Source of the DNA: CBDBFH01 sp965204775
Lineage (GTDB): Bacteria; Pseudomonadota; Alphaproteobacteria; JAPOUT01; G958296285
Direction: 5' to 3'
NCBI GenBank assembly: GCA_965204775.1
Contig: CBDBFH010000001.1
Span: forward strand, 22,432 to 86,431
DNA length: 64,000 nt
The translations under genes and the position numbers were made by a program. The notes beneath the pieces are model-generated. The model worked only from the letters and a program-made list of their open reading frames with translations, ran no database searches and was not told where the DNA came from. Below, piece by piece: positions 43,673 through 51,719 of the stretch; the first letter of the stretch is position 1; every line of letters starts with the position of its first letter.

Positions 43673-43874
43673 CGTGTTGCGCCTCCCCCCAAGCCCCGCG
43701 GGCCTGCCTGCAAAAAATCGCGGCGCCCCCCGCGCCCGGACATGTCGGCTGTCATGCGCTTCAGCTTGTGCGTTCAGACTCGCGCCCCACGCCCGCGCCC
43801 TTTCCGAACGTCTGTTCGCTGTTTTTCACTTTGCGCCAAACGGAGTGACTTGCACATGTTCCGCCGACAAAAAA

Positions 43875-43903
43875 ACTATCGCAAGCCGCAGCCGGTTGCG
43901 CAA
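43875..43903 (-). promoter_or_regulatory. Candidate promoter of the rhodanese-dnaA unit
   Basis: On the minus strand TTGCGC (43903-43898), inside the palindrome, is followed after 17 bp by GATAGT (43880-43875). The same TTGCGC hexamer serves as -35 before the diiron gene, which adds some support. Position and spacing fit, the -10 match is moderate. Confidence 0.35.
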
Positions 43904-43963
43904 CCGAAAAAAGAAAAAAAGAAAAAAAATTTACGTTCGCAAAGCACGACGCGCCGAAAGCGT

Positions 43964-43991
43964 GCAAAATTCAAAATGCAAAATTCAAATT
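43964..43991. repeat. 14-bp AT-rich tandem repeat, two copies
   Basis: GCAAAATTCAAAAT (43964-43977) is followed at once by GCAAAATTCAAATT (43978-43991), with one mismatch. AT-rich tandem repeats of this size are typical of origin unwinding elements. Confidence 0.85.
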
Positions 43992-44009
43992 TCGCCCCTT
44001 CCGCCCGGC

Positions 44010-44038
44010 AAAAAACAGACCGCTGCGCGCAAAGCGGT
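44010..44038 (-). terminator. Rho-independent terminator of rpsT
   Basis: On the minus strand, ACCGCT (44038-44033) pairs with AGCGGT (44024-44019) across an eight-base loop, followed by CTG and six T residues (44015-44010). It lies about 40 bases after the rpsT stop. Confidence 0.65.
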
Positions 44039-44077
44039 TTCGCAAATATAAAAGGATCAATCCGGAAAAAGTTTCGC

Positions 44078-44338
44078 CTAAAGCGCGTTGACCCGGCGGG
44101 CGAGGCGGGAGATTTTGCGCGCCGCGGTGTTTTTGTGAATGACGCCGCGCCGGCGCGCGCGCATCACTTCGACTTGCGCGGCGCGCAGGACGCGCGCGGC
44201 CTGCGCGGCGTCGCCGGCGGCAAGCGCCTGCTCGACCCGGCGCAAGGATGAGCGCATCCGCGCCCGGCGCAGCCGGTTGACATGGGTGCGCCGGGCGATT
44301 TTGCGGATCATTTTTTTGGCCGAAGCGGTGTTGGCCAT
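44078..44338 (-). CDS. rpsT: 30S ribosomal protein S20
   Basis: The 86-residue basic protein starts MANTASAKKMIRKIARR and continues with long Arg/Ala-rich helices, the standard S20 form. It binds 16S rRNA in the small subunit body. Longer reading frames upstream are extensions into mutM and are rejected. In alphaproteobacteria rpsT typically lies near dnaA, as here. Confidence 0.97.
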   Translation of the reverse strand: MANTASAKKMIRKIARRTHVNRLRRARMRSSLRRVEQALAAGDAAQAARVLRAAQVEVMRARRRGVIHKNTAARKISRLARRVNAL

Positions 44339-44380
44339 GAGGGTCGCGCCATGCCTGTGAGATGAAGCGAAAGGTTTTGC

Positions 44381-44400
44381 GCCGGGCAGTCTAGCCCGGC
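44381..44400 (-). other. Stem-loop at the mutM stop codon
   Basis: GCCGGGC (44381-44387) and GCCCGGC (44394-44400) form a perfect seven-base stem with a six-base loop containing the mutM stop region. No T-tract follows, so it is a weak terminator at best or an RNA-stabilising hairpin. Confidence 0.35.
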
Positions 44401-45248
44401 GCGGGGCGGGGCGGCAAGGGCTGGCAGCGCGGACAGAAGAAACTGGCCCGCCCGGTCTGAACCGCGCGGGCGAGCGGGGCGCGGCAGGTGCGCCGGGGGC
44501 AGGGTTTTCCGGCGCGGTCATAGACCTTAAAGCGGTGCTGGAAGTGTCCGGGCTGTCCGTCGGCGCGGCGGAAATCGCGCAGGCTGGCGCCGCCGGAGGC
44601 CAGCGCGGCGCGCAGGACGGCGCGCACCGCCCGCAACAGCCCGGCGCGGCCTGCCGGGCCGATCTGCCCGGCGGGCAGGAAGGGCGACAGGCGGGCGGCG
44701 AAGAGCGCTTCCGAGGCATAGATATTGCCGATCCCGGCGACGATGCGCTGATCGAGAAGGAGAGTCTTGACCGCCGCCTGCCGTCCGGCAAAGGCGGCGG
44801 CCAGTTGCCGAGTGGTCAGCGCGGGGTCGAGCGCATCAGGGCCCAGATGGGCCAGTCTGGGATGGCCGGCGAGCGCGCCGCGCGGGATGCGCTCAATCAG
44901 GCCGAAGCGGCGTGGATCGTGATAAACGACCTGCGCCCCGGCGGCGAAATCAAAGCGAACATGATCATGGCGCGCCGCCGGGCGGGGCGCGCCGGGCGGA
45001 TGGATCACGAAGCGGCCCGACATGCCCATATGCATGAGGAGAACGGCGCGGTCGTCGAGATGGGCGAGGAGATATTTGCCCCGGCGGGCGAGGCGGCGGC
45101 AACGGCGGGCGCGCAGCTGCCGGGCCAGGCCGGGGGTGAAAGGCGCGCGCAAGCCCGGCCCGGCAAGGCGGACGCGCCGGATGGCGCTGCCGGTGAAGAC
45201 GGGGGCGAGGCCCCGGCGGGTGGTTTCGACTTCGGGCAGTTCGGGCAT
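44391..45248 (-). CDS. mutM: Formamidopyrimidine-DNA glycosylase
   Basis: The 285-residue enzyme removes 8-oxoguanine and formamidopyrimidine. The start must be the ATG at 45248 because catalysis uses the N-terminal Pro2 of PELPEVE, with Glu3; upstream codons in the frame are ignored. GKYLLAHLD, HMGMSGRF and IGNIYASEALF are conserved. The C-terminal zinc finger reads CPRRTC and later FFCPRC, so the first cysteine pair is spaced C-x4-C, where C-x2-C is usual. It diverges from ubiE. Confidence 0.94.
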   Translation of the reverse strand: MPELPEVETTRRGLAPVFTGSAIRRVRLAGPGLRAPFTPGLARQLRARRCRRLARRGKYLLAHLDDRAVLLMHMGMSGRFVIHPPGAPRPAARHDHVRFDFAAGAQVVYHDPRRFGLIERIPRGALAGHPRLAHLGPDALDPALTTRQLAAAFAGRQAAVKTLLLDQRIVAGIGNIYASEALFAARLSPFLPAGQIGPAGRAGLLRAVRAVLRAALASGGASLRDFRRADGQPGHFQHRFKVYDRAGKPCPRRTCRAPLARAVQTGRASFFCPRCQPLPPRPAPG

Positions 45249-45331
45249 GAGGTGCGCGGCGACCATAGCGCAAGACGCGGCGGACAGGCTATGGTCGCAC
45301 GAGCCGCGCCCAGGGCGGGCGGCTGGAAGAG

Positions 45332-46027
45332 ATGCGCAGGGTGCAGATGTCCATGCAGACGCCGGAGGTTAGGCAGGTTTTCGACACGGCGGCGGCGCGT
45401 TATGACCTGATGAATGATCTGATGTCGCTGGGGGTGCACCGGCTGTGGAAATCGGCGCTGGCCGGACGGCTGCGGGCGCTGCCGAAGAAGCGCCCGCTGA
45501 TTTTGGATGTGGCCTGCGGCACGGGCGATATCGGGCAGCGGATTTTGGCGCAGAGCGCCGGCCGGGTGGTGGGGGGGGATGAGAATATGCAGATGCTGGC
45601 CCGCTGCCCGGCGCGGCGCGGTCTGTTGCGCGCCTGCCACCGGGCCGAGGCGCTGCCCTTTGCCGATTGCCGCTTTGATGCCTATACGATCTCCTTCGGG
45701 ATGCGCAATGTCGGCGACCGCCCGGCGGCGCTGGCCGAGGCCTTTCGGGTTTTGAAGCCGGGCGGGCGCTTTCTCTGCCTGGAATTCGCCAGTGAGCCGC
45801 CGGTTTTCGGCCAACTCTATGAGCTCTATTCCTTTGCGGTGATTCCGGCGCTGGGCCGGTGGGTGGGGGGCAGCGCGCGGCCCTGGCGGTATCTGGTCGA
45901 GAGCATTCGCCGTTTTCCGCCGCGCGAGGTTTTTCTGGCCCAAATCAAGGCGGTGGGCTTTGCCCGTCTGGAAGCGCGCGCGCTGACCGGCGGGATTGCC
46001 GTGCTCTATGCGGGCTGGCGGCTTTGA
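45332..46027 (+). CDS. ubiE: Ubiquinone/menaquinone biosynthesis C-methyltransferase
   Basis: The 231-residue SAM-dependent methyltransferase methylates the benzoquinol ring in ubiquinone synthesis. Signatures are VFDTAAARYDLMNDLMSLG (UbiE signature 1), the SAM loop LDVACGTGDIG and MRNVGDRPAALAEAFRVLKPGG. Starts at 45332 or 45347 are possible. ubiB follows 17 bp downstream, the usual alphaproteobacterial pair. Confidence 0.95.
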   Translation: MRRVQMSMQTPEVRQVFDTAAARYDLMNDLMSLGVHRLWKSALAGRLRALPKKRPLILDVACGTGDIGQRILAQSAGRVVGGDENMQMLARCPARRGLLRACHRAEALPFADCRFDAYTISFGMRNVGDRPAALAEAFRVLKPGGRFLCLEFASEPPVFGQLYELYSFAVIPALGRWVGGSARPWRYLVESIRRFPPREVFLAQIKAVGFARLEARALTGGIAVLYAGWRL

Positions 46028-46044
46028 GGGGGGAGCGCGCGGCC

Positions 46045-47646
46045 ATGACTGCCCCGCTCCGCCCGTCCTGGCGCGCCGATCTGCGCCATGCGTTTCGTCT
46101 GGGCCGGGCGGCGCGGCGGATGGCGGCGCATGCCCACCGGTTGCCGGAGCCGATGCGCGGCGCCATGCCGGTCTGGGCGCGCGCGCTCTGGCGTTTGATG
46201 GGGGCGGCGCACCGGCCGGATAAGACGGGGGCGCAGACCGGGACGGCCTCGCGCATTGCCCGCGACTTTCAGGAATTGGGGCCGAGCTATATCAAACTGG
46301 GCCAGTTTCTGGCGACCCGGCCTGATGTGATCGGGGCCGAATTGGCCCGCGATCTGGAATATCTGCAAGACCGCCTGCCGCCCTTCCCCACTGCGCAGGC
46401 GCGCGCCGTGATTGAGGCGCAGACCGGGCGGAATTTGTCGGCGTTATTTTGCGAATTTGGCGAGGCTCACGCCGCCGCTTCGATTGCGCAGGTTCACCGG
46501 GCGGCGGTGGCCGAGGGCGGGCGGCGGCGGGCGGCGGCGGTCAAGATTTTGCGCCCCGGGATCGAGGCCCGGTTCCGGCGCGATCTGGAGACCTTTGTGT
46601 GGGCGGCGCACAAGGCCGAGCGCTGGCATGCGGAGGCGCGCCGCCTGCGGCTGATCGAGGCGGTGCAGACCTTGGCGCACAGCGTGGCGCTGGAGATGGA
46701 TCTGCGCCTGGAGGCGGCGGCGATCGGCGAGATGGCCGCCAACGCCCAAAGCGATCAAGGCTTTCGGGTGCCGAAGGTCGACTGGACGCGCACCACCCGG
46801 CGCGTCCTGACGCTGGACTGGATCGAGGGGGTCGCGCTCAATGACCGCGCCGCACTGACCGCCGCCGGCCACAAGCCGGAGGAACTGGCCGGGCGTTTGA
46901 TCCGGATTTTTCTGACCCATGCCTTGCGCGACGGCTTTTTCCATGCCGACATGCATCCGGGCAATCTGTTCGCCGCCGCCGACGGCGCGATTGTCGCGGT
47001 GGATTTCGGCATCATGGGGCGGCTCGACCGCGCCACCCGCCATTTTCTGGGCGAGATTCTGCACGGCTTTCTGGTCGAGGACTATCGGCGCATCGCCCGG
47101 ATTCACATTGAGGCCGGCTATGTTCCGGCGCAGACCAGCGAACATCTGTTTGCCCAGGCGCTGCGTTCAATCGGCGAGCCGATTGCCGGCCTGCCGGCGG
47201 AAGAGATTTCGATGGGGCGCCTCCTCGCCCAACTCTTTGAGGTCACCGCCCAATTCGACATGCCGGCCCAGCCCCATCTGCTTCTTTTGCAAAAGACCAT
47301 GGTCGCGGTGGAAGGTCTGGCCCGCCGCCTGCATCCGGGTCTGAATCTGTGGGAAGAAGCCGCCCCGGCGCTGGAAGCGCAGATCGCGCCGGGCCTGACG
47401 GGCCGGGCGCAATGGCACGAGGCGCTGGAGACCGTCCGGGGGCTGGGCCAGGCGCTGCGCGGCCTTCCGGAACTGACCCGGCGCGCCGAGCGGCTTTTGC
47501 GCGAGGCCGAAGCCGCGCCCCGGACCGGGCGCACCGGCGAAGGGCCCCGGCGCGCCGGGGCCGGGATGGTCTGGGGGCTGATCGGGCTTTTGGCCGGGGC
47601 GGCGGGGGTCTGGCTCTGGCAGGCTTTTTTTTCCGGACTGCCTTGA
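46045..47646 (+). CDS. ubiB: UbiB-family atypical kinase/ATPase
   Basis: The 533-residue protein supports ubiquinone synthesis, probably by extracting head-group intermediates from the membrane. It has the KxGQ motif YIKLGQFLATRPDVI, the Ala-rich loop AAASIAQVH, HADMHPGNLF and VDFGIMG, all specific to UbiB. The C-terminus ends in hydrophobic segments (MVWGLIGLLAGAAGVWLWQ). The ATG at 46045 is chosen because the upstream frame lies over ubiE. Confidence 0.95.
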   Translation: MTAPLRPSWRADLRHAFRLGRAARRMAAHAHRLPEPMRGAMPVWARALWRLMGAAHRPDKTGAQTGTASRIARDFQELGPSYIKLGQFLATRPDVIGAELARDLEYLQDRLPPFPTAQARAVIEAQTGRNLSALFCEFGEAHAAASIAQVHRAAVAEGGRRRAAAVKILRPGIEARFRRDLETFVWAAHKAERWHAEARRLRLIEAVQTLAHSVALEMDLRLEAAAIGEMAANAQSDQGFRVPKVDWTRTTRRVLTLDWIEGVALNDRAALTAAGHKPEELAGRLIRIFLTHALRDGFFHADMHPGNLFAAADGAIVAVDFGIMGRLDRATRHFLGEILHGFLVEDYRRIARIHIEAGYVPAQTSEHLFAQALRSIGEPIAGLPAEEISMGRLLAQLFEVTAQFDMPAQPHLLLLQKTMVAVEGLARRLHPGLNLWEEAAPALEAQIAPGLTGRAQWHEALETVRGLGQALRGLPELTRRAERLLREAEAAPRTGRTGEGPRRAGAGMVWGLIGLLAGAAGVWLWQAFFSGLP

Positions 47647-47651
47647 TAAAA

Positions 47652-47681
47652 TTACACAAAAGCCAAGCTAAATCCTATACT
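47652..47681 (+). promoter_or_regulatory. Candidate promoter of coaBC-dut
   Basis: TTACAC at 47652-47657 and TATACT at 47676-47681 have an 18-bp spacer and lie in a locally AT-rich stretch between ubiB and coaBC. Transcription would start about 35 bases before coaBC. Confidence 0.4.
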
Positions 47682-47724
47682 TTGCGCGCACCGCCGCGGC
47701 AGGCGGCGCGGCAGGAGAAGGGCT

Positions 47725-48951
47725 ATGGGCGCTCGGCTGGAAGGCAGGCGGATTTTATTGATCGTCGGCGGCGGGATCGCCGCCTATAAGAGTCTGGAAC
47801 TGGTCCGCCACCTCACGGCGGAGGGGGCCGAACTGCGCTGCGTGATGACCCGCGCCGCGCAGGCTTTCGTAACGCCGCTGTCTTTTGCGGCGCTCTCCGG
47901 CCAGCGGGTTCACACCGATCTGTTCGACTCCGATCAGGAGGCGCAGATGGGTCATATTCATCTCTCGCGCGCCTCGGATCTGATCTTGTGCGCCCCGGCC
48001 ACGGCCAACCGGATGGCGCAGATGGCGCTGGGTCTGGCCGATGATCTGGCCGGAGCGCTGTTGCTGGCGGCGCGCGGGCCGATCCTTCTGGCCCCGGCGA
48101 TGAATGTGCGGATGTGGGAGCACCCCGCCACTCAGGAGCATCTGCGCACGTTGCGCGCGCGCGGCGTCCTGTTCGCCGGGCCGGAGGCGGGCGGCATGGC
48201 CTGCGGCGAGGAAGGCGAAGGGCGGATGGCCGAGGCGGAGCGAGTCGCCGAGGCGGTCTGCGCGCATTTCGCCCCGGGCGCAGGCGGGCGGGCGGCGGTT
48301 TTGTCCGGGATCACGGCGCTGGTGACTTCGGGGCCGACCCGCGAGGCGATCGACGCGGTGCGCTATCTGGCCAATCATTCTTCCGGCAAGCAGGGCCACG
48401 CGGTGGCGGGCGCGCTGGCGGATTTGGGGGCGCGCACGATTCTGGTCAGCGGGCCGTGTTCAACCCCGCCGCCGCCCGGAGTGGAATTGCGCCGGGTCGA
48501 GACGGCGCAGGACATGCTGGCCGCCGCGCAAGAGGCTTTGCCGGTCGATGTGGCGGTCTGTGCGGCGGCGGTCTGCGACTGGCGGATCGGGAACCGGCGC
48601 GGGCGGAAGATCAAGAAGGGCAAGACGCCGCCGGTCCTGGAACTTGCGGAAAACCCGGATATCCTGGCCAGTTTGGCGGGGGCGGAGAAAAACCGGCCCG
48701 CACTGGTGGTCGGCTTTGCCGCCGAGACCGAAAAACTGCTGGATCAGGCGGCGGCGAAGCGGCGCGCGAAGGGCTGCGACTGGATTCTGGCCAATGATGT
48801 ATCGCCGCAGAGCGGGGTTTTGGGGGGCGAGATGAATCAGGTGCATTTGATTTCGCAGGCCGGCTGCGAGTCCTGGGAGCGGATGAGCAAGGCGGCGGTG
48901 GCCGAGCGCCTCGCCCGCCGGATCGCCGCCCATCTGGGCCGGAGCGGATGA
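47725..48951 (+). CDS. coaBC: Phosphopantothenoylcysteine decarboxylase / phosphopantothenate-cysteine ligase
   Basis: The 408-residue bifunctional enzyme catalyses steps two and three of coenzyme A synthesis. The N-terminal flavoprotein CoaC half has the catalytic His in GHIHLSR, PAMNVRMW and the Cys in GGMACGEEGEGRM. The CoaB half begins near residue 195 with LVTSGPTREAIDAVRYLANHSSGK; KIKK and LANDVS are active-site segments. The stop overlaps the dut start region (ATGATG). Confidence 0.95.
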   Translation: MGARLEGRRILLIVGGGIAAYKSLELVRHLTAEGAELRCVMTRAAQAFVTPLSFAALSGQRVHTDLFDSDQEAQMGHIHLSRASDLILCAPATANRMAQMALGLADDLAGALLLAARGPILLAPAMNVRMWEHPATQEHLRTLRARGVLFAGPEAGGMACGEEGEGRMAEAERVAEAVCAHFAPGAGGRAAVLSGITALVTSGPTREAIDAVRYLANHSSGKQGHAVAGALADLGARTILVSGPCSTPPPPGVELRRVETAQDMLAAAQEALPVDVAVCAAAVCDWRIGNRRGRKIKKGKTPPVLELAENPDILASLAGAEKNRPALVVGFAAETEKLLDQAAAKRRAKGCDWILANDVSPQSGVLGGEMNQVHLISQAGCESWERMSKAAVAERLARRIAAHLGRSG

Positions 48952-49427
48952 TGGCGCAAGGCGCGGTTATTGAAGTTCCGATTCGCCGCCTGCCGCACGG
49001 GCACGGCTTGCCGCTGCCCGCCTATGCCAGCGCGCAGGCCGCCGGGATGGACCTTTATGCCGCCCTGGAGGAAGACCGGCGGATTGATCCCGGCGCTTTC
49101 GAAGTGATTCCGACCGGAATCGCCTTCGCCCTGCCCGCCGGGCTGGAAGCCCAGATTCGCCCCCGCTCAGGCCTGGCGGTCCGGCACGCCATCACGATTT
49201 TGAATGCGCCCGGGACCATCGACGCCGACTACCGGGGCGAGATCAAGGTAGCCTTGATCAATTTCGGGCGCACCGCGTTCCGGATTGCGCGCGGCATGCG
49301 GATCGCGCAGGCGGTCTTTGCCCCCATCGCCGTTCTGCGCTGGCGCGAAAGCGCGGCCCTGCCGGACAGCGCGCGGGGGCCGGGCGGCTTCGGCTCGACC
49401 GGGCTGGCCGCCGGGCGCGCCTCATGA
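48948..49427 (+). CDS. dut: dUTP pyrophosphatase
   Basis: The 159-residue trimeric enzyme hydrolyses dUTP to dUMP. All five motifs are visible: AAGMDLYA, PRSGLAVRH, GTIDADYRGEIK, RIAQAVFAPI and the C-terminal GPGGFGSTG. Start at 48948 or the adjacent ATG at 48951. The stop overlaps the regulator start by ATGA. Confidence 0.96.
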   Translation: MMAQGAVIEVPIRRLPHGHGLPLPAYASAQAAGMDLYAALEEDRRIDPGAFEVIPTGIAFALPAGLEAQIRPRSGLAVRHAITILNAPGTIDADYRGEIKVALINFGRTAFRIARGMRIAQAVFAPIAVLRWRESAALPDSARGPGGFGSTGLAAGRAS

Positions 49428-49885
49428 TTCGGCTCTCGCGCAAAGCCATGCTGGCGCTGGAGGCGGTTCTCGACATTGCGGTTCACGCCCGGCCCGATCC
49501 GGTTCGCTCGCAGGCGATCGCCCGGCGGCAGGGCGTGCCCCGGCGCTATCTGGAGCAGGTTATGCAGCACCTGGTTCGGGCGCGGATTCTGAAGGGCGTG
49601 CGCGGCCCGCGCGGCGGCTACCGGCTGGCGCGCGAACGCCGCCGGATCACGGTCGGCGAGATCGCGCGGGTGGTCGGGGCGATGGAGTCGGCAGGCCGGC
49701 GCACCGGTCCGCGCTCGCCGCTGGGCCAGGCGGTGGTGCAGCCGCTCTGGGAGGAACTGCGCGCGAGCGTCGCCGCAAAACTGGAGGGGCTGACCATCGA
49801 AGAGCTGATTGACAAGGCCGGGCTGAATGACGCCGGGCCGGGCGCAGGCGAAAAGAAGAGCCTGGCGGCTGATTTCCACATCTGA
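49424..49885 (+). CDS. Rrf2-family transcriptional regulator without cysteines
   Basis: The 153-residue protein has the Rrf2 N-terminal winged helix: LSRKAMLALEAVLDIA, IARRQGVPRRYLEQVMQHLVRARIL and VRGPRGGYRLAR. The three cysteines that hold the Fe-S cluster in IscR are missing; no Cys is present at all, which rather resembles CymR. CymR represses cysteine genes with CysK as partner, and cysK is 18 bp downstream here. A cysteine-responsive role is therefore a reasonable inference. Confidence 0.85.
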   Translation: MIRLSRKAMLALEAVLDIAVHARPDPVRSQAIARRQGVPRRYLEQVMQHLVRARILKGVRGPRGGYRLARERRRITVGEIARVVGAMESAGRRTGPRSPLGQAVVQPLWEELRASVAAKLEGLTIEELIDKAGLNDAGPGAGEKKSLAADFHI

Positions 49886-49903
49886 CCAGAGAGGCGGAGC
49901 AAG

Positions 49904-50917
49904 ATGAGCACCACAAGAAAGACGGCGGGCAAGGCGGGCAAAACCGCGCGGGTCTGGGGGCGGGGCCGGATTTATGACGACATCACCCAGACCATCGGCG
50001 ACACGCCTCTGGTGCGCCTGAACCGGATGGCGCGCGAGGCCGGGATCGAGAGCGAGATTCTTCTCAAACTGGAATTTTTCAATCCCCTGGCCAGCGTCAA
50101 GGACCGGATCGGGGTGGCGATGATTGAGGCGATGGAGGCGCAAGGGGCGATCGGGGGGAAGACAGTGATTGTCGAGCCGACCTCGGGCAATACCGGGATT
50201 GCGCTGGCCTTTGTCTGCGCGGCGAAGGGCTACCGGCTGATTTTGTGCATGCCGGAGAGCATGTCGGAGGAGCGGCGCAAGATGCTGGCTTTGCTGGGGG
50301 CGGAGCTGGAACTGACTCCGGCCGCCGAAGGGATGCGCGGGGCGGTGGCGCGGGCCGAGGAGATTTGCGCCAAACTGCCGGATGCGGTGATGCCGCAGCA
50401 ATTTTCCAATCCGGCCAATCCGGAGATTCACGCCCGGACCACGGCGGAGGAATTGTGGCGCGACACCGGCGGGGCGCTGGATGTGATCATTTCCGGGGTG
50501 GGCACCGGGGGCACCTTCACCGGCTGCGGACGGGTTTTGAAGGAGCGGCTGGCGGATTTGCGCATGATCGCGGTCGAGCCGGAGGACAGTCCGGTTTTGT
50601 CCGGAGGCGCGCCGGGCCCGCACAAGATTCAGGGGATCGGGGCCGGCTTTGTCCCGGCCAATATGGACCGCCGTCTGGTCGACGAGGTGATTCAGATCGG
50701 CAACGAGACCGCCTTCGAGACGGCGCGCCGCGCCGCCCGGCTGGAGGGGATTGCCGGGGGCATTTCTTCGGGGGCGGCGATCGCCGCCGCGCTGGAAGTG
50801 GCCGCCCGCCCCGGGATGGCAGGCAAGCGTATTGTAACCTTCCTGCCCTCCTTTGCCGAGCGCTATCTCTCGACGCCGCTGTTCGACGGCCTGTCCGACC
50901 ATGGCGCACAGGGCTGA
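49904..50917 (+). CDS. cysK: Cysteine synthase A (O-acetylserine sulfhydrylase)
   Basis: The 337-residue PLP enzyme makes cysteine from O-acetylserine and sulfide. The cofactor lysine is Lys66 in ASVKDR; EPTSGNTGIALA, GVGTGGTFTG and GISSGAA are the phosphate and substrate loops. About 22 extra residues precede the usual N-terminus. It is probably cotranscribed with dut, the Rrf2 gene and the downstream MoeB-like gene, whose start overlaps it. Confidence 0.93.
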   Translation: MSTTRKTAGKAGKTARVWGRGRIYDDITQTIGDTPLVRLNRMAREAGIESEILLKLEFFNPLASVKDRIGVAMIEAMEAQGAIGGKTVIVEPTSGNTGIALAFVCAAKGYRLILCMPESMSEERRKMLALLGAELELTPAAEGMRGAVARAEEICAKLPDAVMPQQFSNPANPEIHARTTAEELWRDTGGALDVIISGVGTGGTFTGCGRVLKERLADLRMIAVEPEDSPVLSGGAPGPHKIQGIGAGFVPANMDRRLVDEVIQIGNETAFETARRAARLEGIAGGISSGAAIAAALEVAARPGMAGKRIVTFLPSFAERYLSTPLFDGLSDHGAQG

Positions 50918-51719
50918 CCCGGCCCCCTTAAGCCGCGCCCAAATCGAGCGCTATGCCCGCCATCTGGTCCTGAAAGAGATCGGCGGGCCGGGGCAGCAAA
51001 AACTTCTCGCCGCCAAAGTTCTGGTGATCGGGGCGGGCGGGCTGGGCGCGCCGGTTTTGCTCTATCTGGCCGCCGCCGGGGTGGGCCGGCTGGGAATCGT
51101 CGACGACGACCGGGTCGCGCTGTCCAATCTCCAGCGCCAGATCATCCACGGCGCCGGCCAGATCGGCCAGCCGAAGACGGCCAGCGCCCGGGCGGCGATC
51201 GCCCGGCTCAATCCGGAGACCGCGGTCGCCCTCCACCCGGTGCGCCTGACCGCGGCCAATGCCGCGCAGATCATCGCCGGCTATGATCTGGTTGCGGACG
51301 GCTCGGACAATTTTGCAACCCGGCTTCTGGTCAGCGACGCCTGCTATTTCGCCCGCAGGCCGCTGGTCTGGGCGGCGGTCGGGCGCTTCGAGGGGCAGGT
51401 GAGCACCTTCCGCCCCTTTGAGACCGGGGAGGGGGGCGAGCCGCTCGCCTCCTACCGCTGTCTGATGCCCAAAGCCCCGCCGCAAGAAGCGCCTTGCGCG
51501 CAGACCGGGATTCTGGGCGCGCTGACCGGCGTGGTCGGCTCGCTGCAGGCGCTGGAGGTGATCAAGGAGATCACCGGGGCCGGGCAAAGTCTGGCCGGGC
51601 GGCTGCTGATCTATGATGCGCTGGCCCCGGCCTTTCGCATCGTCCGCCTGCGCTGGGACCCGGACAATCCCCTGACCGGGCGCGCCGCCTCGATCCGGGA
51701 CTTATCCGGTCACCGGTAG
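50901..51719 (+). CDS. HesA/MoeB/ThiF-family adenylyltransferase
   Basis: The 272-residue E1-like enzyme would activate the C-terminus of a ubiquitin-like sulfur carrier (MoaD or ThiS) with ATP. It has ERYARHLVLKEIGGPGQQ, the nucleotide loop IGAGGLGAPVLLYLAAAG, SNLQRQIIHG, ADGSDNFATR and the late CAQTGILGAL. Only part of the zinc-binding cysteines of E. coli MoeB is visible, so MoeB versus ThiF is not decided. The ATG at 50901 overlaps cysK by 17 bases. Its end overlaps the convergent aminotransferase gene. Confidence 0.9.
   Translation: MAHRADPAPLSRAQIERYARHLVLKEIGGPGQQKLLAAKVLVIGAGGLGAPVLLYLAAAGVGRLGIVDDDRVALSNLQRQIIHGAGQIGQPKTASARAAIARLNPETAVALHPVRLTAANAAQIIAGYDLVADGSDNFATRLLVSDACYFARRPLVWAAVGRFEGQVSTFRPFETGEGGEPLASYRCLMPKAPPQEAPCAQTGILGALTGVVGSLQALEVIKEITGAGQSLAGRLLIYDALAPAFRIVRLRWDPDNPLTGRAASIRDLSGHR

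Larger units (their letters stand above)
43673..44077. other. AT-rich intergenic island between rpsT and the rhodanese-dnaA unit
   Basis: This 405-bp gap holds no convincing gene. From about 43840 it is far richer in A+T than the surrounding DNA. It contains a 14-bp perfect palindrome CGGTTGCGCAACCG (43893-43906), a purine-only tract of A and G (43907-43929), a 14-bp tandem repeat GCAAAATTCAAAAT/GCAAAATTCAAATT (43964-43991) and the rpsT terminator hairpin (44010-44038). No exact DnaA box (TTATCCACA) was found on either strand. It could be a duplex-unwinding region of the replication origin or only a regulatory region for dnaA. Confidence 0.7.

Noticed and set aside
43893..43930. Palindrome followed by an A-rich tract as a terminator
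   Set aside because: The tract is A on the plus strand, so no T-run follows the hairpin in either reading direction in the required order.
43673..44077. Short plus-strand coding frames in the AT-rich island
   Set aside because: They extend antisense from the rhodanese gene or into rpsT, have a skewed Lys/Arg composition and no ribosome site; no protein family is recognisable.
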